49,590 nucleotides of DNA from JAFEDN01 sp963697455 (GCA_963697455.1 CAVOOI010000003.1:1-49590), one strand, 5' to 3'. Positions 16,558-25,908 are shown, counted from the stretch's first letter. Notes: generated by a model from the sequence alone, not told the origin. A program made the numbers and translations.

Positions 16558-17267
16558 TGAATGCAACTCCGATGAAGATTTTTGATACAGAAAAAAAAGG
16601 GGTAGTGCTAGCAACGGAACAAACCTATCAGCGTGCAATGACTGAGAAATGTGACGCTATTCGTTACCCGGGGATTTTTAAAAAAGGAGAAGCACCCTAT
16701 AGCAATTTGGCAATGATAAATAACCCCAACAATCTATCGATCCGCGCGATCTTTCCCGCACCCAAGGTTAACGAGTTTAATTCGCCCGTTCTTTCTTCCG
16801 GCGTCTTGAAAGCAATGGACCGCGCAGGCCTAGCGCTATTTGGATTAGCGCTAGTGGATGCAGGTGGGAAAATCATTGCCAGTGACGATCCCCTTGTAGA
16901 GGCAACTAGACAGACCGCTACACTGGGCGCTGCAGCAGTGGGAGGTGCGACCGCAATGCAAATAGCGCTTATTCCTTGTGCCGAAGTGGGCGCGCTAAGC
17001 GCACCAATTGCTTATCTTACTGTACCAGCTTGTCTCTTTGCGGCAAGCACTCTGGGTGGGATGCTTGCGGGTGAGGCCGTGAATCAGGTCTGGGATGCGG
17101 TGACTGACCTTGGTGATGATCAAGAAGTTTTGCTATGGGATGCTAATCGCGCGAGGGCGAGAGGCAGTTACGGGTTCACTTTCTTTGGCGCCAGTTCAGC
17201 TGAAACTACATCTACCACGAAAGATGAAACAAAAGAGGATTCTCAAGAAAAAAAGAGTTTTCCTTAG
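16533..17267 (+). CDS. Fifth segment: second copy of Gly/Ala-rich hydrophobic module
   Basis: A 244-codon frame from an internal ATG. Its true reading probably begins upstream, from about 16440 in the same register. Residues ~90-185 are a Gly/Ala-rich hydrophobic module that aligns along its length with residues 621-715 of the previous segment: AGLALFGLALVDAGGK matches the start and AGEAVNQVWD the end. It is followed by the identical motif DDQEVLLWD (195-203). The C-terminus is charged (DETKEDSQEKKSFP), like the Glu-rich tails of many Dot/Icm substrates. It probably formed one polypeptide with the preceding segments. Confidence 0.65.
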   Translation: MGGAHTVVMNATPMKIFDTEKKGVVLATEQTYQRAMTEKCDAIRYPGIFKKGEAPYSNLAMINNPNNLSIRAIFPAPKVNEFNSPVLSSGVLKAMDRAGLALFGLALVDAGGKIIASDDPLVEATRQTATLGAAAVGGATAMQIALIPCAEVGALSAPIAYLTVPACLFAASTLGGMLAGEAVNQVWDAVTDLGDDQEVLLWDANRARARGSYGFTFFGASSAETTSTTKDETKEDSQEKKSFP

Positions 17268-17421
17268 TTATTGTACAGGTGCGCCTCCAAGAAGATAAAA
17301 AAATGTGAGTTTTCTTTGAGGCGCTAAATAAAAATGCAACCAGTTAATTTATCGCTTGAACGTTCTCATTTTGTTCTCTATCATAGGCCTATTATATTTA
17401 ATAGAGAGTAAGGAGAAAAAA

Positions 17422-17733
17422 ATGGAACTATTTGAAGCTGTTTCAAATAATGATGTAATAAAAGTTTTACGTTTATTAGAAAAAGGGACAGATCCTAATA
17501 TGTACGATTTGGATCAACATTTCACCGCTTTGCATTACGCTGTGCAGCATGATGCAATTGATGTTGTCTTGTTGCTCGTTACAGCAGGAGCTGATCTGGA
17601 CACAGTTACTGAAGAAAATTTGACAGCCATGGATATTGCTAAGCAGCAGAATAATAGGAAGATGATCACACTATTACTAAAATTATCTCATATGCCTTTG
17701 TTAAAAAAAGAGGGTAAGAGGCAGGTGCATTAA
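17422..17733 (+). CDS. Small ankyrin-repeat protein
   Basis: A 103-residue protein made of about two to three ankyrin repeats: ELFEAVSNNDVIKVLRLLEKG, then FTALHYAVQHDAIDVVLLLVTAGADL, then LTAMDIAKQQNNRKMITLLLK. The ATG at 17422 has AAGGAGAAAAAA just upstream; a longer frame from 17356 has no ribosome site. Ankyrin proteins mediate protein-protein contacts and are common in amoeba-associated bacteria, but this one is short enough to be cytoplasmic housekeeping. The next gene starts 19 nt downstream and may be co-transcribed. Confidence 0.85.
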   Translation: MELFEAVSNNDVIKVLRLLEKGTDPNMYDLDQHFTALHYAVQHDAIDVVLLLVTAGADLDTVTEENLTAMDIAKQQNNRKMITLLLKLSHMPLLKKEGKRQVH

Positions 17734-17752
17734 TGAGTAAATAGGAGTGACT

Positions 17753-18256
17753 ATGCAGTTTTTATATCACATAAAAAGAGGATTAGCAGTTTATTATCCT
17801 CTTTTCTTAATCATGCTCTACATTGTGACCATTGTTACACTTAATAATTTTAATAAGGGAGGAATAAACTGGTTAAATTGGATGAATCAGTTTATGGCGG
17901 GCTTTTTCTTAGTGTTCTCTGCTTTTAAATTTTTAGATATCCGTGGTTTTTCTGAAGGGTATGCCACCTATGATTTATTAGCACGTCATTGGCATGCTTA
18001 TGGCTATTTCTATCCTTTTTTAGAATTAGCCTTAGGTATCCTTTATTTAACAAGATGGCTGCCTATTGCTACCCAATTTGCAACAATAATTATTATGGGA
18101 TTTTCGGCTCTTGGCGTGATAAACAGCTTACTAAAAAAGCAGAAAATACAATGTGCATGTTTGGGAACAGTGCTCAAGATTCCTCTTTCAAGTATCACCT
18201 TGATAGAGGATTTACTTATGGTCGTATTAGCAGCGCTAACATTATACTCTTGGTGA
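17753..18256 (+). CDS. MauE/DoxX-family membrane protein
   Basis: A 167-residue protein with four membrane helices: YYPLFLIMLYIVTIVTL, FMAGFFLVFSAFKFLD, YPFLELALGILYL, and the last around ITLIEDLLMVVLAAL. The conserved ALGVINSLLKKQKIQCACLGTVLKIPL loop is typical of MauE/DoxX-like proteins, and its Cys-x-Cys pair hints at a redox role. MauE relatives assist disulphide or cofactor maturation, but the substrate is unknown here. The ATG at 17753 has AGGAG five bases upstream and is preferred to GTG 17747. It converges on the RND pump gene, with a repeat between. Confidence 0.8.
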   Translation: MQFLYHIKRGLAVYYPLFLIMLYIVTIVTLNNFNKGGINWLNWMNQFMAGFFLVFSAFKFLDIRGFSEGYATYDLLARHWHAYGYFYPFLELALGILYLTRWLPIATQFATIIIMGFSALGVINSLLKKQKIQCACLGTVLKIPLSSITLIEDLLMVVLAALTLYSW

Positions 18257-18288
18257 GCAGTTCAGACTCTTACCCCGTGAGCAGTTCA
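18253..18288. repeat. Direct repeat plus inverted copy of the 5400 element
   Basis: gtgagcagttca occurs at 18253-18264 and again at 18277-18288, 24 nt apart. Bases 18267-18286 (ctcttaccccgtgagcagtt) are the exact reverse complement of 5400-5419. The element sits between two converging genes and may act as a processing or termination signal. Confidence 0.6.
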
Positions 18289-18289
18289 A

Positions 18290-21200
18290 TCAGTTACATT
18301 TTTTTGCAACAAAGGTGTAAATGGCCGGTAATACAAATAATGTAAAAATCGTACCAATTAGCATGCCAGAGACGATAACCAAACCTATATCAAATCGACT
18401 TTTAGCGCCTGCTCCTGATGCAAGCAAAAGTGGCACTAAGCCAAGGATCATCGCGCCTGTTGTCATTAAAATAGGCCTTAAACGAATTGCAGCAGCTTGC
18501 TCGATTGCTTCACGATTGCTTAGGCCTGCTTTTATTTTTAAATGATTTGCAAAATCTACCATTAAAATGCCATGTTTGCTAATTAACCCAATTAATGTAA
18601 TTAAACCAACTTGTGTATAAATATTAATCGTAGAAAAACCTAAATTTAAAAAAATAAGCGCGCCACAAATTGACATGGGGACTGTTACAAGAATAATTAT
18701 GGGGTCCCTGAAACTTTCAAATTGCGCTGATAAAACAAGGAAAATAATGATGATGGCAAAAAAGAACGTATATATTAAGGTATTCCCTTCTTGGATATAT
18801 TGTCGAGACTGACCCGCATACTCGACTCGAAAATTATCAGGTAGTGTTTGTTTAGCGAGCTTTTGTAGATAAGCTAGCCCATCCCCAAGTGTTTTTCCTG
18901 GCATCATCGTTCCCTCAATAATGGTAGAATTAAGTTGCTGAAAATGGCTGTTATTATTTGGCTTCACTACGAACTGAATTTGAGCCACTGTAGATAGAGG
19001 AATGATTTGATTATTAGCTGCTTTAATATAAATATTTAAAATTTCATCAGGATCATATCGATAAGGACGCAATAATTGAGGAATGACTTGATAGCTTTGG
19101 CCAGCCATATCAAAATAATTCGCATAATTTCCACCTAATGCATTGGACAAAGCAGATCCTATTGCGCTTCGAGAAAGACCCATAGAGCCTGCTTTTTCAG
19201 TATCAATTTCAATGTTTAATTGTGGATTATCAATACGTAATGTACTGTCAAGATGTATAAATAAGCCGCTGTCTTGCGCTTTTGCCAAAAGTTTTTGACT
19301 ATATCCATAAAGATCAATAAAGCTATTATTAGTAGTAATCACAAATTGTATAGGTAAGTTATTGCCCATTACAGGTAGGGGAGGGAGCGGAAAGGCCACT
19401 GCAAGCAAGCCTGCTAATTGATTAATTTTGTTTTGCAATATTGGCAAAATTGTATCTTGAGATCGCTTTCTTTTTGCCCATGGTTTTAAAATAGTACCGG
19501 CAAGAATAGTATTAACCCTATTATTAAGGCCATTAATAATAAAAAATGTTTTTGTTTCGCTAAAGCTCTTGAATATCCCTTTTAAAGGCGCTGAAAATTT
19601 TGTTGCATAGTCAATATTGGCATAGTCCGGCGTGGTGGCTTGTACAAAAATAACACTTTGATCTTCAATAGGAGCAAGTTCACTTGATGTATGAGCGTAA
19701 AGGAAATAAATACTGAGTAGGATAATTGCGCTTACCAAAAGCACAACTGCTCTTTGCTCTAATGTGTGATGAAGTTTTTTTTGATAATAATTTCTTAAAT
19801 TAGAAAATTTTTCATCTAAAAAATTTGCAATTTCACTATCATTGCTGGTCTGTTGCAAAAATTTTGAACACATCATGGGAGAGAGCGTTAAGGCAATAAT
19901 ACCAGAAATAATGACTGCAGAGGCTAGAGTGAAAGCGAATTCTTTAAACAATGCACCAGTCAGTCCTCCCATGAAACCGATCGGCGCATAAACAGCAGCT
20001 AAAGTTAAGGTCATGGAGATAACAGGTAGCGCGATTTCGCGTGCACCTAAGATGGCAGCATCGACTGCATTTAACCCTTCTTCCATATGGCGATGTACGT
20101 TTTCTACCACAATAATTGCATCATCGACAACTAATCCAATGGCCAGTACCATCGCAAGCAAGGTTAATAGATTAATTGAAAATCCTAAAGCTTGCATGAT
20201 GATACAAACGCCAATTAAAGAGAGTGGAATAGTAACAACAGGAATTAAAACAGATCGTATCGAACCTAAAAATGCAAAAATAACGAGTATGACAATAATG
20301 GCAGCCTCAATAATAGTACGAGCAACTTCATGCATTGATCCCCGAATGTATTCGGTGACATCATAAACAATATTTGCATAGAGAGAAGGCGGAAATTGCT
20401 GCTCTAGGGCAGGTAATTTGTTACGTATTTGATTAATAATGGTTAGTGGGTTAGCAGTGGGCGTAGCGCTAATACTGAGAAATACAGCAGATTTACCATT
20501 TAGCGTAATATTAGAATCATAAGACTCTGATCCCAACTCAATATCCGCGACCTCCTTTAAATAAACAATCGCGCTGTTATCATTTTTAATGACGATTTCT
20601 TCAAAGCCTTTAACTGAATGTAAATTTGTCTTTGGATTGACTGCATAGGCAACAAGCTCTCCCTTCGTACTTCCAGCTGCAGAAATGAAATTATTATTTT
20701 GCAATGATTGGGTAATATCTTCCGGGGTAATATGCAATGCAGCCATTCGATTTGGATCGAGCCATATCCGCATAGCAAGTAGGTCAGAGCCTAAAATCTG
20801 CACTTGAGATACACCACTGATAGTTTGTAATTGTGGTTGAATTACTCTTGATATGTAGTCGGCTATCTCAGCGCTCGTCATTGCTTCACTGTTAAAGCCA
20901 ATATACATTAGCGCGACTTGCGATCCAGTTGTTTTTTGAATAACAGAAGGCTCCGCATCGCGTGGCAATTGATTTTTTGCTTGAGCGGCCTGGCTGGAAA
21001 CACTCGTAAATGCAGCATTGGGATCGAAATTTAGTTTGATGTAGGCCGTGACAGTGCTTACGCCTAAGGTGCTATCAGAAGTAATGTAATCCACGCCATC
21101 TGCGCTTGCCACAAGTTTTTCAATAGGACTAGAAATAAATCCTTCAATTACTGAAGCGCTGGCACCTGGGTAACTCGTTCTAACCGTGATGACGGTGTTC

Positions 21201-21325
21201 TCTAATTTAGGAAATTGTTGTATGGGTAAATGAATCAAGGCATTGAGACCAAGCACGAAGATGAGCAGGCTGATTACAGTTGATAATACGGGTTTTTGAA
21301 TAAAAATGTCTGTGAATCGAGCCAC
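18290..21325 (-). CDS. RND multidrug efflux permease (AcrB/MexB-like, HAE1)
   Basis: A 1011-residue inner-membrane RND pump subunit with 12 predicted helices and two large periplasmic loops. Helix 4 carries the proton-relay motif GLVVDDAIIVVENV (Asp-Asp near residue 400). The N-terminus (FTDIFIQKPVLSTVISLLI) and the PGASASVIEG block are typical of the HAE1 group. It exports drugs, bile-salt-like compounds or host toxins from the periplasm, using the proton gradient. It is preceded 14 nt upstream by its adaptor gene, so the two form an operon. No outer-membrane TolC-type gene is adjacent, so a shared TolC elsewhere is expected. Confidence 0.95.
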   Translation of the reverse strand: MARFTDIFIQKPVLSTVISLLIFVLGLNALIHLPIQQFPKLENTVITVRTSYPGASASVIEGFISSPIEKLVASADGVDYITSDSTLGVSTVTAYIKLNFDPNAAFTSVSSQAAQAKNQLPRDAEPSVIQKTTGSQVALMYIGFNSEAMTSAEIADYISRVIQPQLQTISGVSQVQILGSDLLAMRIWLDPNRMAALHITPEDITQSLQNNNFISAAGSTKGELVAYAVNPKTNLHSVKGFEEIVIKNDNSAIVYLKEVADIELGSESYDSNITLNGKSAVFLSISATPTANPLTIINQIRNKLPALEQQFPPSLYANIVYDVTEYIRGSMHEVARTIIEAAIIVILVIFAFLGSIRSVLIPVVTIPLSLIGVCIIMQALGFSINLLTLLAMVLAIGLVVDDAIIVVENVHRHMEEGLNAVDAAILGAREIALPVISMTLTLAAVYAPIGFMGGLTGALFKEFAFTLASAVIISGIIALTLSPMMCSKFLQQTSNDSEIANFLDEKFSNLRNYYQKKLHHTLEQRAVVLLVSAIILLSIYFLYAHTSSELAPIEDQSVIFVQATTPDYANIDYATKFSAPLKGIFKSFSETKTFFIINGLNNRVNTILAGTILKPWAKRKRSQDTILPILQNKINQLAGLLAVAFPLPPLPVMGNNLPIQFVITTNNSFIDLYGYSQKLLAKAQDSGLFIHLDSTLRIDNPQLNIEIDTEKAGSMGLSRSAIGSALSNALGGNYANYFDMAGQSYQVIPQLLRPYRYDPDEILNIYIKAANNQIIPLSTVAQIQFVVKPNNNSHFQQLNSTIIEGTMMPGKTLGDGLAYLQKLAKQTLPDNFRVEYAGQSRQYIQEGNTLIYTFFFAIIIIFLVLSAQFESFRDPIIILVTVPMSICGALIFLNLGFSTINIYTQVGLITLIGLISKHGILMVDFANHLKIKAGLSNREAIEQAAAIRLRPILMTTGAMILGLVPLLLASGAGAKSRFDIGLVIVSGMLIGTIFTLFVLPAIYTFVAKKCN

Positions 21326-21339
21326 CCAACAATTTTCCT

Positions 21340-22461
21340 TTATGGTTGGATCGTGTTATTAATTTTAACAAGTTGGCCGTTGTTTAATTTTAATTGGCCG
21401 GATGTTACTACCATTTCGCCTGCTTTAACCCCACTTAGAATCACCACTTTCCCTTTTTTTTGTTCACCAATTCGAACAGGACGCAAATCAACAGTAAAAA
21501 GCTTATTTTCTTCTTTCTCAATGTGAGAAGTTTTTTGGTAGGGTTTAACAATGTAAACCGTACTACCGTAAAGCGTATAATTAATTGCTGTTTGTGATAA
21601 AACTACGACATTTTTCTTAGCGGCTAAAATAACCTTAATACGAGCAAAAAGTCCAGGATAGAGTTCTTCATAGGGATTGGGGATGGTTGCTTGAACTGTG
21701 ATAGTGTGTGTTTGAACATCAACTAATGAGTTGATTGCATTAATTTTTCCCGTAAAAATTTTATTCTGCGGTGAATCTACGCTAAGTTCTATAGGCTGAC
21801 CAACATAAAGCTTTGCTATTTCTTTTTCAGGCAAAAAAAAGTTTACATAGAGTGGGTCAAGATTTTGTAATGGGACGATGTTATCGCCGGGTTTTACATA
21901 TTGTCCTAGATTAATATTGCGTATCCCTAATTTTCCATCGAAAGGTGCGGTGATATGTTTGTAATCAATAATTGCTTTGGTTTGGGCTGTCAGGGCTGCT
22001 GCCTGCTGATACTTAGCCGTTGCTTCATCTAGGGCTTGTTTAGAAACAGCGCTTTGAGCGGCCAATTGTCTGTTCCGTTCCAGTGTAATTTCAGCCAATT
22101 TCATCGCGGCTAGATTATTTTGTAACTGCGCTTGTTCCACTCGATCATCAATCAGTACCAAAAGATCGCCTTTCTTAGTACGCTGTCCAGATTGAAAATT
22201 AATTTGCATCACATTACCTGCTTCCTGAGTACTGATATTAACGCCATTAGTTGCGATAAACGTTCCAATAGCATAAAGATAGGGTTGCCAAGTTTGTTGA
22301 TGAGCAAAAGCAGTTGATATGGTGGTAATAGGCGTATTTTGTGAAATTCTTCTTTCTATCAAATAATTTCGAAGAATATTCCATAGCAAAATAAAGATTA
22401 CAATAATTAAGATGATCAAAAAAGCGATTTTAAATGGCTTGTTAGTCTCTTGCATTTGCAT
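21340..22461 (-). CDS. RND efflux periplasmic adaptor (membrane-fusion) protein
   Basis: A protein of about 373 residues: N-terminal membrane anchor (IAFLIILIIVIFILLW), a lipoyl-like half (NVSTQEAGNVMQINFQSG and later ITAPFDGKLGIRNINLG), an alpha-helical hairpin between them, then beta-barrel and membrane-proximal domains. It links the RND permease to the outer-membrane channel. The start is set at ATG 22461, since GAGGG lies seven bases upstream; the frame stays open to 22491 with a weaker site. It is the first gene of the efflux operon; the permease follows 14 nt after its stop. No adjacent repressor gene is visible. Confidence 0.93.
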   Translation of the reverse strand: MQMQETNKPFKIAFLIILIIVIFILLWNILRNYLIERRISQNTPITTISTAFAHQQTWQPYLYAIGTFIATNGVNISTQEAGNVMQINFQSGQRTKKGDLLVLIDDRVEQAQLQNNLAAMKLAEITLERNRQLAAQSAVSKQALDEATAKYQQAAALTAQTKAIIDYKHITAPFDGKLGIRNINLGQYVKPGDNIVPLQNLDPLYVNFFLPEKEIAKLYVGQPIELSVDSPQNKIFTGKINAINSLVDVQTHTITVQATIPNPYEELYPGLFARIKVILAAKKNVVVLSQTAINYTLYGSTVYIVKPYQKTSHIEKEENKLFTVDLRPVRIGEQKKGKVVILSGVKAGEMVVTSGQLKLNNGQLVKINNTIQP

Positions 22462-22580
22462 TTTCAGCCCTCTACTGACTGCATAATTCATAGTATAGAA
22501 GATATAAACTTCATGAAGAGTACATAATGGTAGATTATTAATGTATGATTCATATTTTTATATAACTAGCGGATTGTCAT

Positions 22581-23792
22581 ATGATTATACAGCCTAAAAT
22601 TCGAGGATTTATCTGCACAACTGCCCATCCAGATGGCTGCTTTCAGGAAGTATTGAAACAAATTACTGTTGTAAAATCCCAAGGCAAAATCAAGGGCTTG
22701 AAAACAGCCCTAATTATTGGTTGTTCAACTGGGTATGGTCTTGCAAGTCGAATTAGTGCAACCTTTGGAGCAGGGGCAAGTACCATTGGTGTTTGTTATG
22801 AAAGATCTGCTGATGAAAAAAGAACCGCATCAGCCGGTTGGTATAATACCGCTGCATTTGAAAAATTGGCGCATCAAGAAAATTATTATGCAAAAACCAT
22901 CAATGGGGATGCTTTTTCAAATGAAATTAAGCAAAAAACTGCAGAATTAATCAAGAATGATTTAAATAAAATTGACTTAATTATCTATAGTTTAGCTGCT
23001 CCACGACGTATTGATCCTGATACAGGAGAAGTGTTTAATTCCATCCTCAAACCAATAGGCCAGGCATTTACCGGAAAGACCGTTGATCCTTTTAAAGAGG
23101 AAGTAAAAGAAGTTTTTCTTGAGCCTGCTTCAAATAATGAAATTGAGCAAACGATAAAGGTGATGGGAGGCGAAGATTGGGAGCGATGGATTAATTTTCT
23201 TAAGGAAAAAGATTTATTGGCAGAAAACGTCATTACAGTTGCTTATTCTTATATTGGTCCAGAGCTCACTCATGCTATTTATAAAGAAGGAACGATTGGT
23301 AGGGCCAAGGATCACCTGCAATATACCGCAAATAAATTAAACGAAACGCTCAAATCAATTGGCGGAAGCGCCTTAATCTCAGTCAATAAGGCTTTGGTTA
23401 CGCAGGCGAGTTCAGCGATTCCTGTTGTTCCTTTATATATTTCTATTTTATTCAAAATAATGAAGGAAAAGGGAATTCATGAAGGATGTATAGAACAAAC
23501 AGAGCGATTATTTCGTCGGTATTTGTATAGTGACAACAGTATTCCTGTCGATGAGCAAGGTCTTATCCGTATTGATGATCTAGAAATGCAAAAGTCAGTG
23601 CAAAATGAAGTAATGAAAATTTGGACAAAAGTGACTTCACAAAATTTAAAAGAACTCACTGACATAGATGGATACGTGATTGATTTTAAAAGATTATTTG
23701 GATTCGGTAATACTGAAATTGATTATCAGGCAGAAGTCAATCCTGATATCTGCATTCCTTCTATTAAAGAAGAGTTGATTATTGCAGGGTAA
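22581..23792 (+). CDS. fabV: Trans-2-enoyl-CoA/ACP reductase (NADH) FabV
   Basis: A 403-residue enoyl reductase of the FabV type, catalysing the last reduction of each fatty-acid elongation cycle with NADH. The NADH-binding segment is GCSTGYGLAS (residues 47-56). The Tyr-x8-Lys catalytic pair is Tyr234...Lys243 in YKEGTIGRAK, with the SLAAPRR and AYSYIGPELTH segments as additional family blocks. FabV enzymes are naturally poorly inhibited by triclosan and replace or back up FabI in several Legionella-like and Pseudomonas species. The gene diverges from the efflux operon. It ends 6 nt from the converging outer-membrane protein gene. Confidence 0.96.
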   Translation: MIIQPKIRGFICTTAHPDGCFQEVLKQITVVKSQGKIKGLKTALIIGCSTGYGLASRISATFGAGASTIGVCYERSADEKRTASAGWYNTAAFEKLAHQENYYAKTINGDAFSNEIKQKTAELIKNDLNKIDLIIYSLAAPRRIDPDTGEVFNSILKPIGQAFTGKTVDPFKEEVKEVFLEPASNNEIEQTIKVMGGEDWERWINFLKEKDLLAENVITVAYSYIGPELTHAIYKEGTIGRAKDHLQYTANKLNETLKSIGGSALISVNKALVTQASSAIPVVPLYISILFKIMKEKGIHEGCIEQTERLFRRYLYSDNSIPVDEQGLIRIDDLEMQKSVQNEVMKIWTKVTSQNLKELTDIDGYVIDFKRLFGFGNTEIDYQAEVNPDICIPSIKEELIIAG

Positions 23793-23798
23793 GTACTT

Positions 23799-25070
23799 TT
23801 ACACTCGCATTTCTAGTTTTAAATAAAATCCATTGATGCTTAAATCTTCGATTTTATTGCCTCTCGAAAGGCCGGATGCGTTAATTAATGTGCGTTCAAT
23901 GGTATTAAAATAATGGTTTATCATATAGCCTCCTTCGATAAAAATTTGGCTGTGAGTGCAGGGTAAGCATGGAGAATAGGTAATGCCGAGTTTTGCGCTT
24001 AAATTAGGTGCGATATTAATATGATTTGAAAGATTAAAAATATGTATTTTATCCCTTTCTTGCAAGATGACCTCCCCAGGATGAAAGGAAGATATCAAGA
24101 CAATGTCTCCTGGTTGAGTCAAAATGTCATCCAGAACAAAGCCAGTTAATTTGAATTGAGTTGAATCAGACAACTGGCTATTAGCGAATCCAACTAGCAT
24201 TGCAGTCGAGAAGTTTGCAAACAGTCCAATACCTATGTCTAAATAATAGTTAGCATCTAGTCCGAAGAGCGGACCAAGTCCCGAATAGCAAGATTTATCT
24301 TGTACACTTTTTTCATAATTTACGTCGGCTTGAGTAAGATTGAGAACCTCTTGAAAAGGGATGGCTTTGTTCAAAAAGGGAAGGGCGACTTCTCCTTGTA
24401 AGGCAATCAATCGATTACGAACCCCCTTGCTAACTAAAAGACCAGTTAAGCTGTCGTGTATCTTGACCCCTTTCAAACCACCAAAGAATCGCAAAGAAAG
24501 ATCAGGGGTGAGGTGTATTCTTTGACCAAATTCAGCTGCAAGTTGGTTAATGTAAAATCCATGTTTTGCTTCGACAAAATCAATATCAAAATCAGTTAAA
24601 ATCTTACCTTTTGCAAAAGTTGTATCTAAATTGCCCCCCGGAGTGATGACAGTGATTGCATCAATTAACTGTGGTGATTTGAAACTAAAAAGGGTGCTAT
24701 TTAGACCGTTGCCTCTTTCCTTCCTATCGCTGGTATGATTGGTTAGACGACTAAAATTTAATCTAACATCATTGCCTGTGCCCGGCAATTCATAACCCAG
24801 GTCAAAGTCATAACCCCATTTCAAAGCTGGACTCAAATTTTGAAAAACAAAATCATTCATTTGAGGAGTAGAATCTAAACGAAATACGTTGACAGGTGTA
24901 ACCGCATAAGTGAGATCAAAAATGGAAGGCCTGGCCCATAATAGACCAAAACTAAATTTAAATCTGCCGGGAGAAATAGGAACATAAACATCATTAAACG
25001 GGGATTGAATTGCTTGAACGTTGAGAGTGATTGTTAATAAGTAAAGAAAAATGATAACCTGTTTTTTCAT
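23799..25070 (-). CDS. Lpg1974-type pore-forming outer-membrane protein (Legionella OMP family)
   Basis: A 423-residue beta-barrel protein with a signal peptide (residues 1-20). The pattern of alternating hydrophobic strands, the early WGYDFDLGYELPGTGNDVRL strand pair, the LGPLFGLDANYYLDIGIGLFANFS block and the C-terminal strand (ISINGFYLKLEMRV-like, ending in Val rather than Phe) match the Legionella major-outer-membrane-protein-like family. It would form a porin in the outer membrane. A paralogue lies at 46392. Cysteine-rich spots (SPCLPCTH) may be disulphides, as in Legionella MOMP-type proteins. Confidence 0.85.
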   Translation of the reverse strand: MKKQVIIFLYLLTITLNVQAIQSPFNDVYVPISPGRFKFSFGLLWARPSIFDLTYAVTPVNVFRLDSTPQMNDFVFQNLSPALKWGYDFDLGYELPGTGNDVRLNFSRLTNHTSDRKERGNGLNSTLFSFKSPQLIDAITVITPGGNLDTTFAKGKILTDFDIDFVEAKHGFYINQLAAEFGQRIHLTPDLSLRFFGGLKGVKIHDSLTGLLVSKGVRNRLIALQGEVALPFLNKAIPFQEVLNLTQADVNYEKSVQDKSCYSGLGPLFGLDANYYLDIGIGLFANFSTAMLVGFANSQLSDSTQFKLTGFVLDDILTQPGDIVLISSFHPGEVILQERDKIHIFNLSNHINIAPNLSAKLGITYSPCLPCTHSQIFIEGGYMINHYFNTIERTLINASGLSRGNKIEDLSINGFYLKLEMRV

Positions 25071-25222
25071 AGATGTTCCTTATCTGTAGTGAATTATCTG
25101 TATTCCTGTACCACAATTTCTGCTGATCATGGATGTTTTTCTGGCATAAAAACAAAAGCAACATCTATAATATCAATGTTGGGTTAAGCGATTTACAAGT
25201 TAACTAATAGGATTTAGTTATT

Positions 25223-25891
25223 ATGAAAATAAAGTACCTATCAATTTTATTATGCATCAGTTTTCTTCTTGCCGGTTGTGGCAAAAAAGAAGTGGTAGGC
25301 ACTGAAAAAGTTCTCGCCCAATCGCGACTGGTAACAGCATTTTCTTCTGTTAATATCAGCGGCTATTATAATGTAAATATCACTATAGGAAAGCCTCAAT
25401 CTGTCGTTATCAAGGTAAATGGTAATCTCTTGCCTTACATTAAAACTGAGGTAAAAAGTAAAACTTTAAAGATTGAAACCAAGAAGGGATACTTACTTAG
25501 ACCACAGGGTATTCCTGAAGTAGACATCGTTATTCCAGCGCTCAGTAAGTTGGCGCTCAGTGGTAATAACATTGCAACAGTTAATAATTATCGAGGCGAT
25601 GACTTAGAAGTATGCTCAAATGGCTCCAATCAAGTAACGGGACAAGGTTTAGCTGATACTGTCGAATTCAAGTTATCTGGCAATACTAATATTGATACTC
25701 AAAAATTATTTGCTCGAAAAGTAACTATTGATTCCACAGGAAATTCTAAAATTTTCGTCTATGCTAGAGATCATTTAAATATTACCATCTCGGGGAATGG
25801 CGTGGTGAACTATTCAGGCAGTCCGAAAATCAAACAAGAAATTCATGGGTCTGGAGCCATAACTAAAATCGATGAAACGGTTAACAAGTAA
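25223..25891 (+). CDS. DUF2807 (GIN-domain) lipoprotein
   Basis: A 222-residue lipoprotein: signal peptide with lipobox LLAGC (Cys19), then a DUF2807 beta-helix-like domain (SSVNISGYYNVNITIG, IVIPALSKLALSGNN, FKLSGNTNID, LNITISGNGVVNYSG). Repeated G-x-x-x-V/I-x-I turns build a right-handed beta-solenoid. Such proteins sit on the inner face of the outer membrane or on the surface and may be adhesion or scaffold proteins; function is unknown. The ATG at 25223 follows TAATAGGATTTAGTT. It is divergent from the porin gene and monocistronic. Confidence 0.85.
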   Translation: MKIKYLSILLCISFLLAGCGKKEVVGTEKVLAQSRLVTAFSSVNISGYYNVNITIGKPQSVVIKVNGNLLPYIKTEVKSKTLKIETKKGYLLRPQGIPEVDIVIPALSKLALSGNNIATVNNYRGDDLEVCSNGSNQVTGQGLADTVEFKLSGNTNIDTQKLFARKVTIDSTGNSKIFVYARDHLNITISGNGVVNYSGSPKIKQEIHGSGAITKIDETVNK

Positions 25892-25908
25892 GATCTCCTT
25901 CCTTCTTG

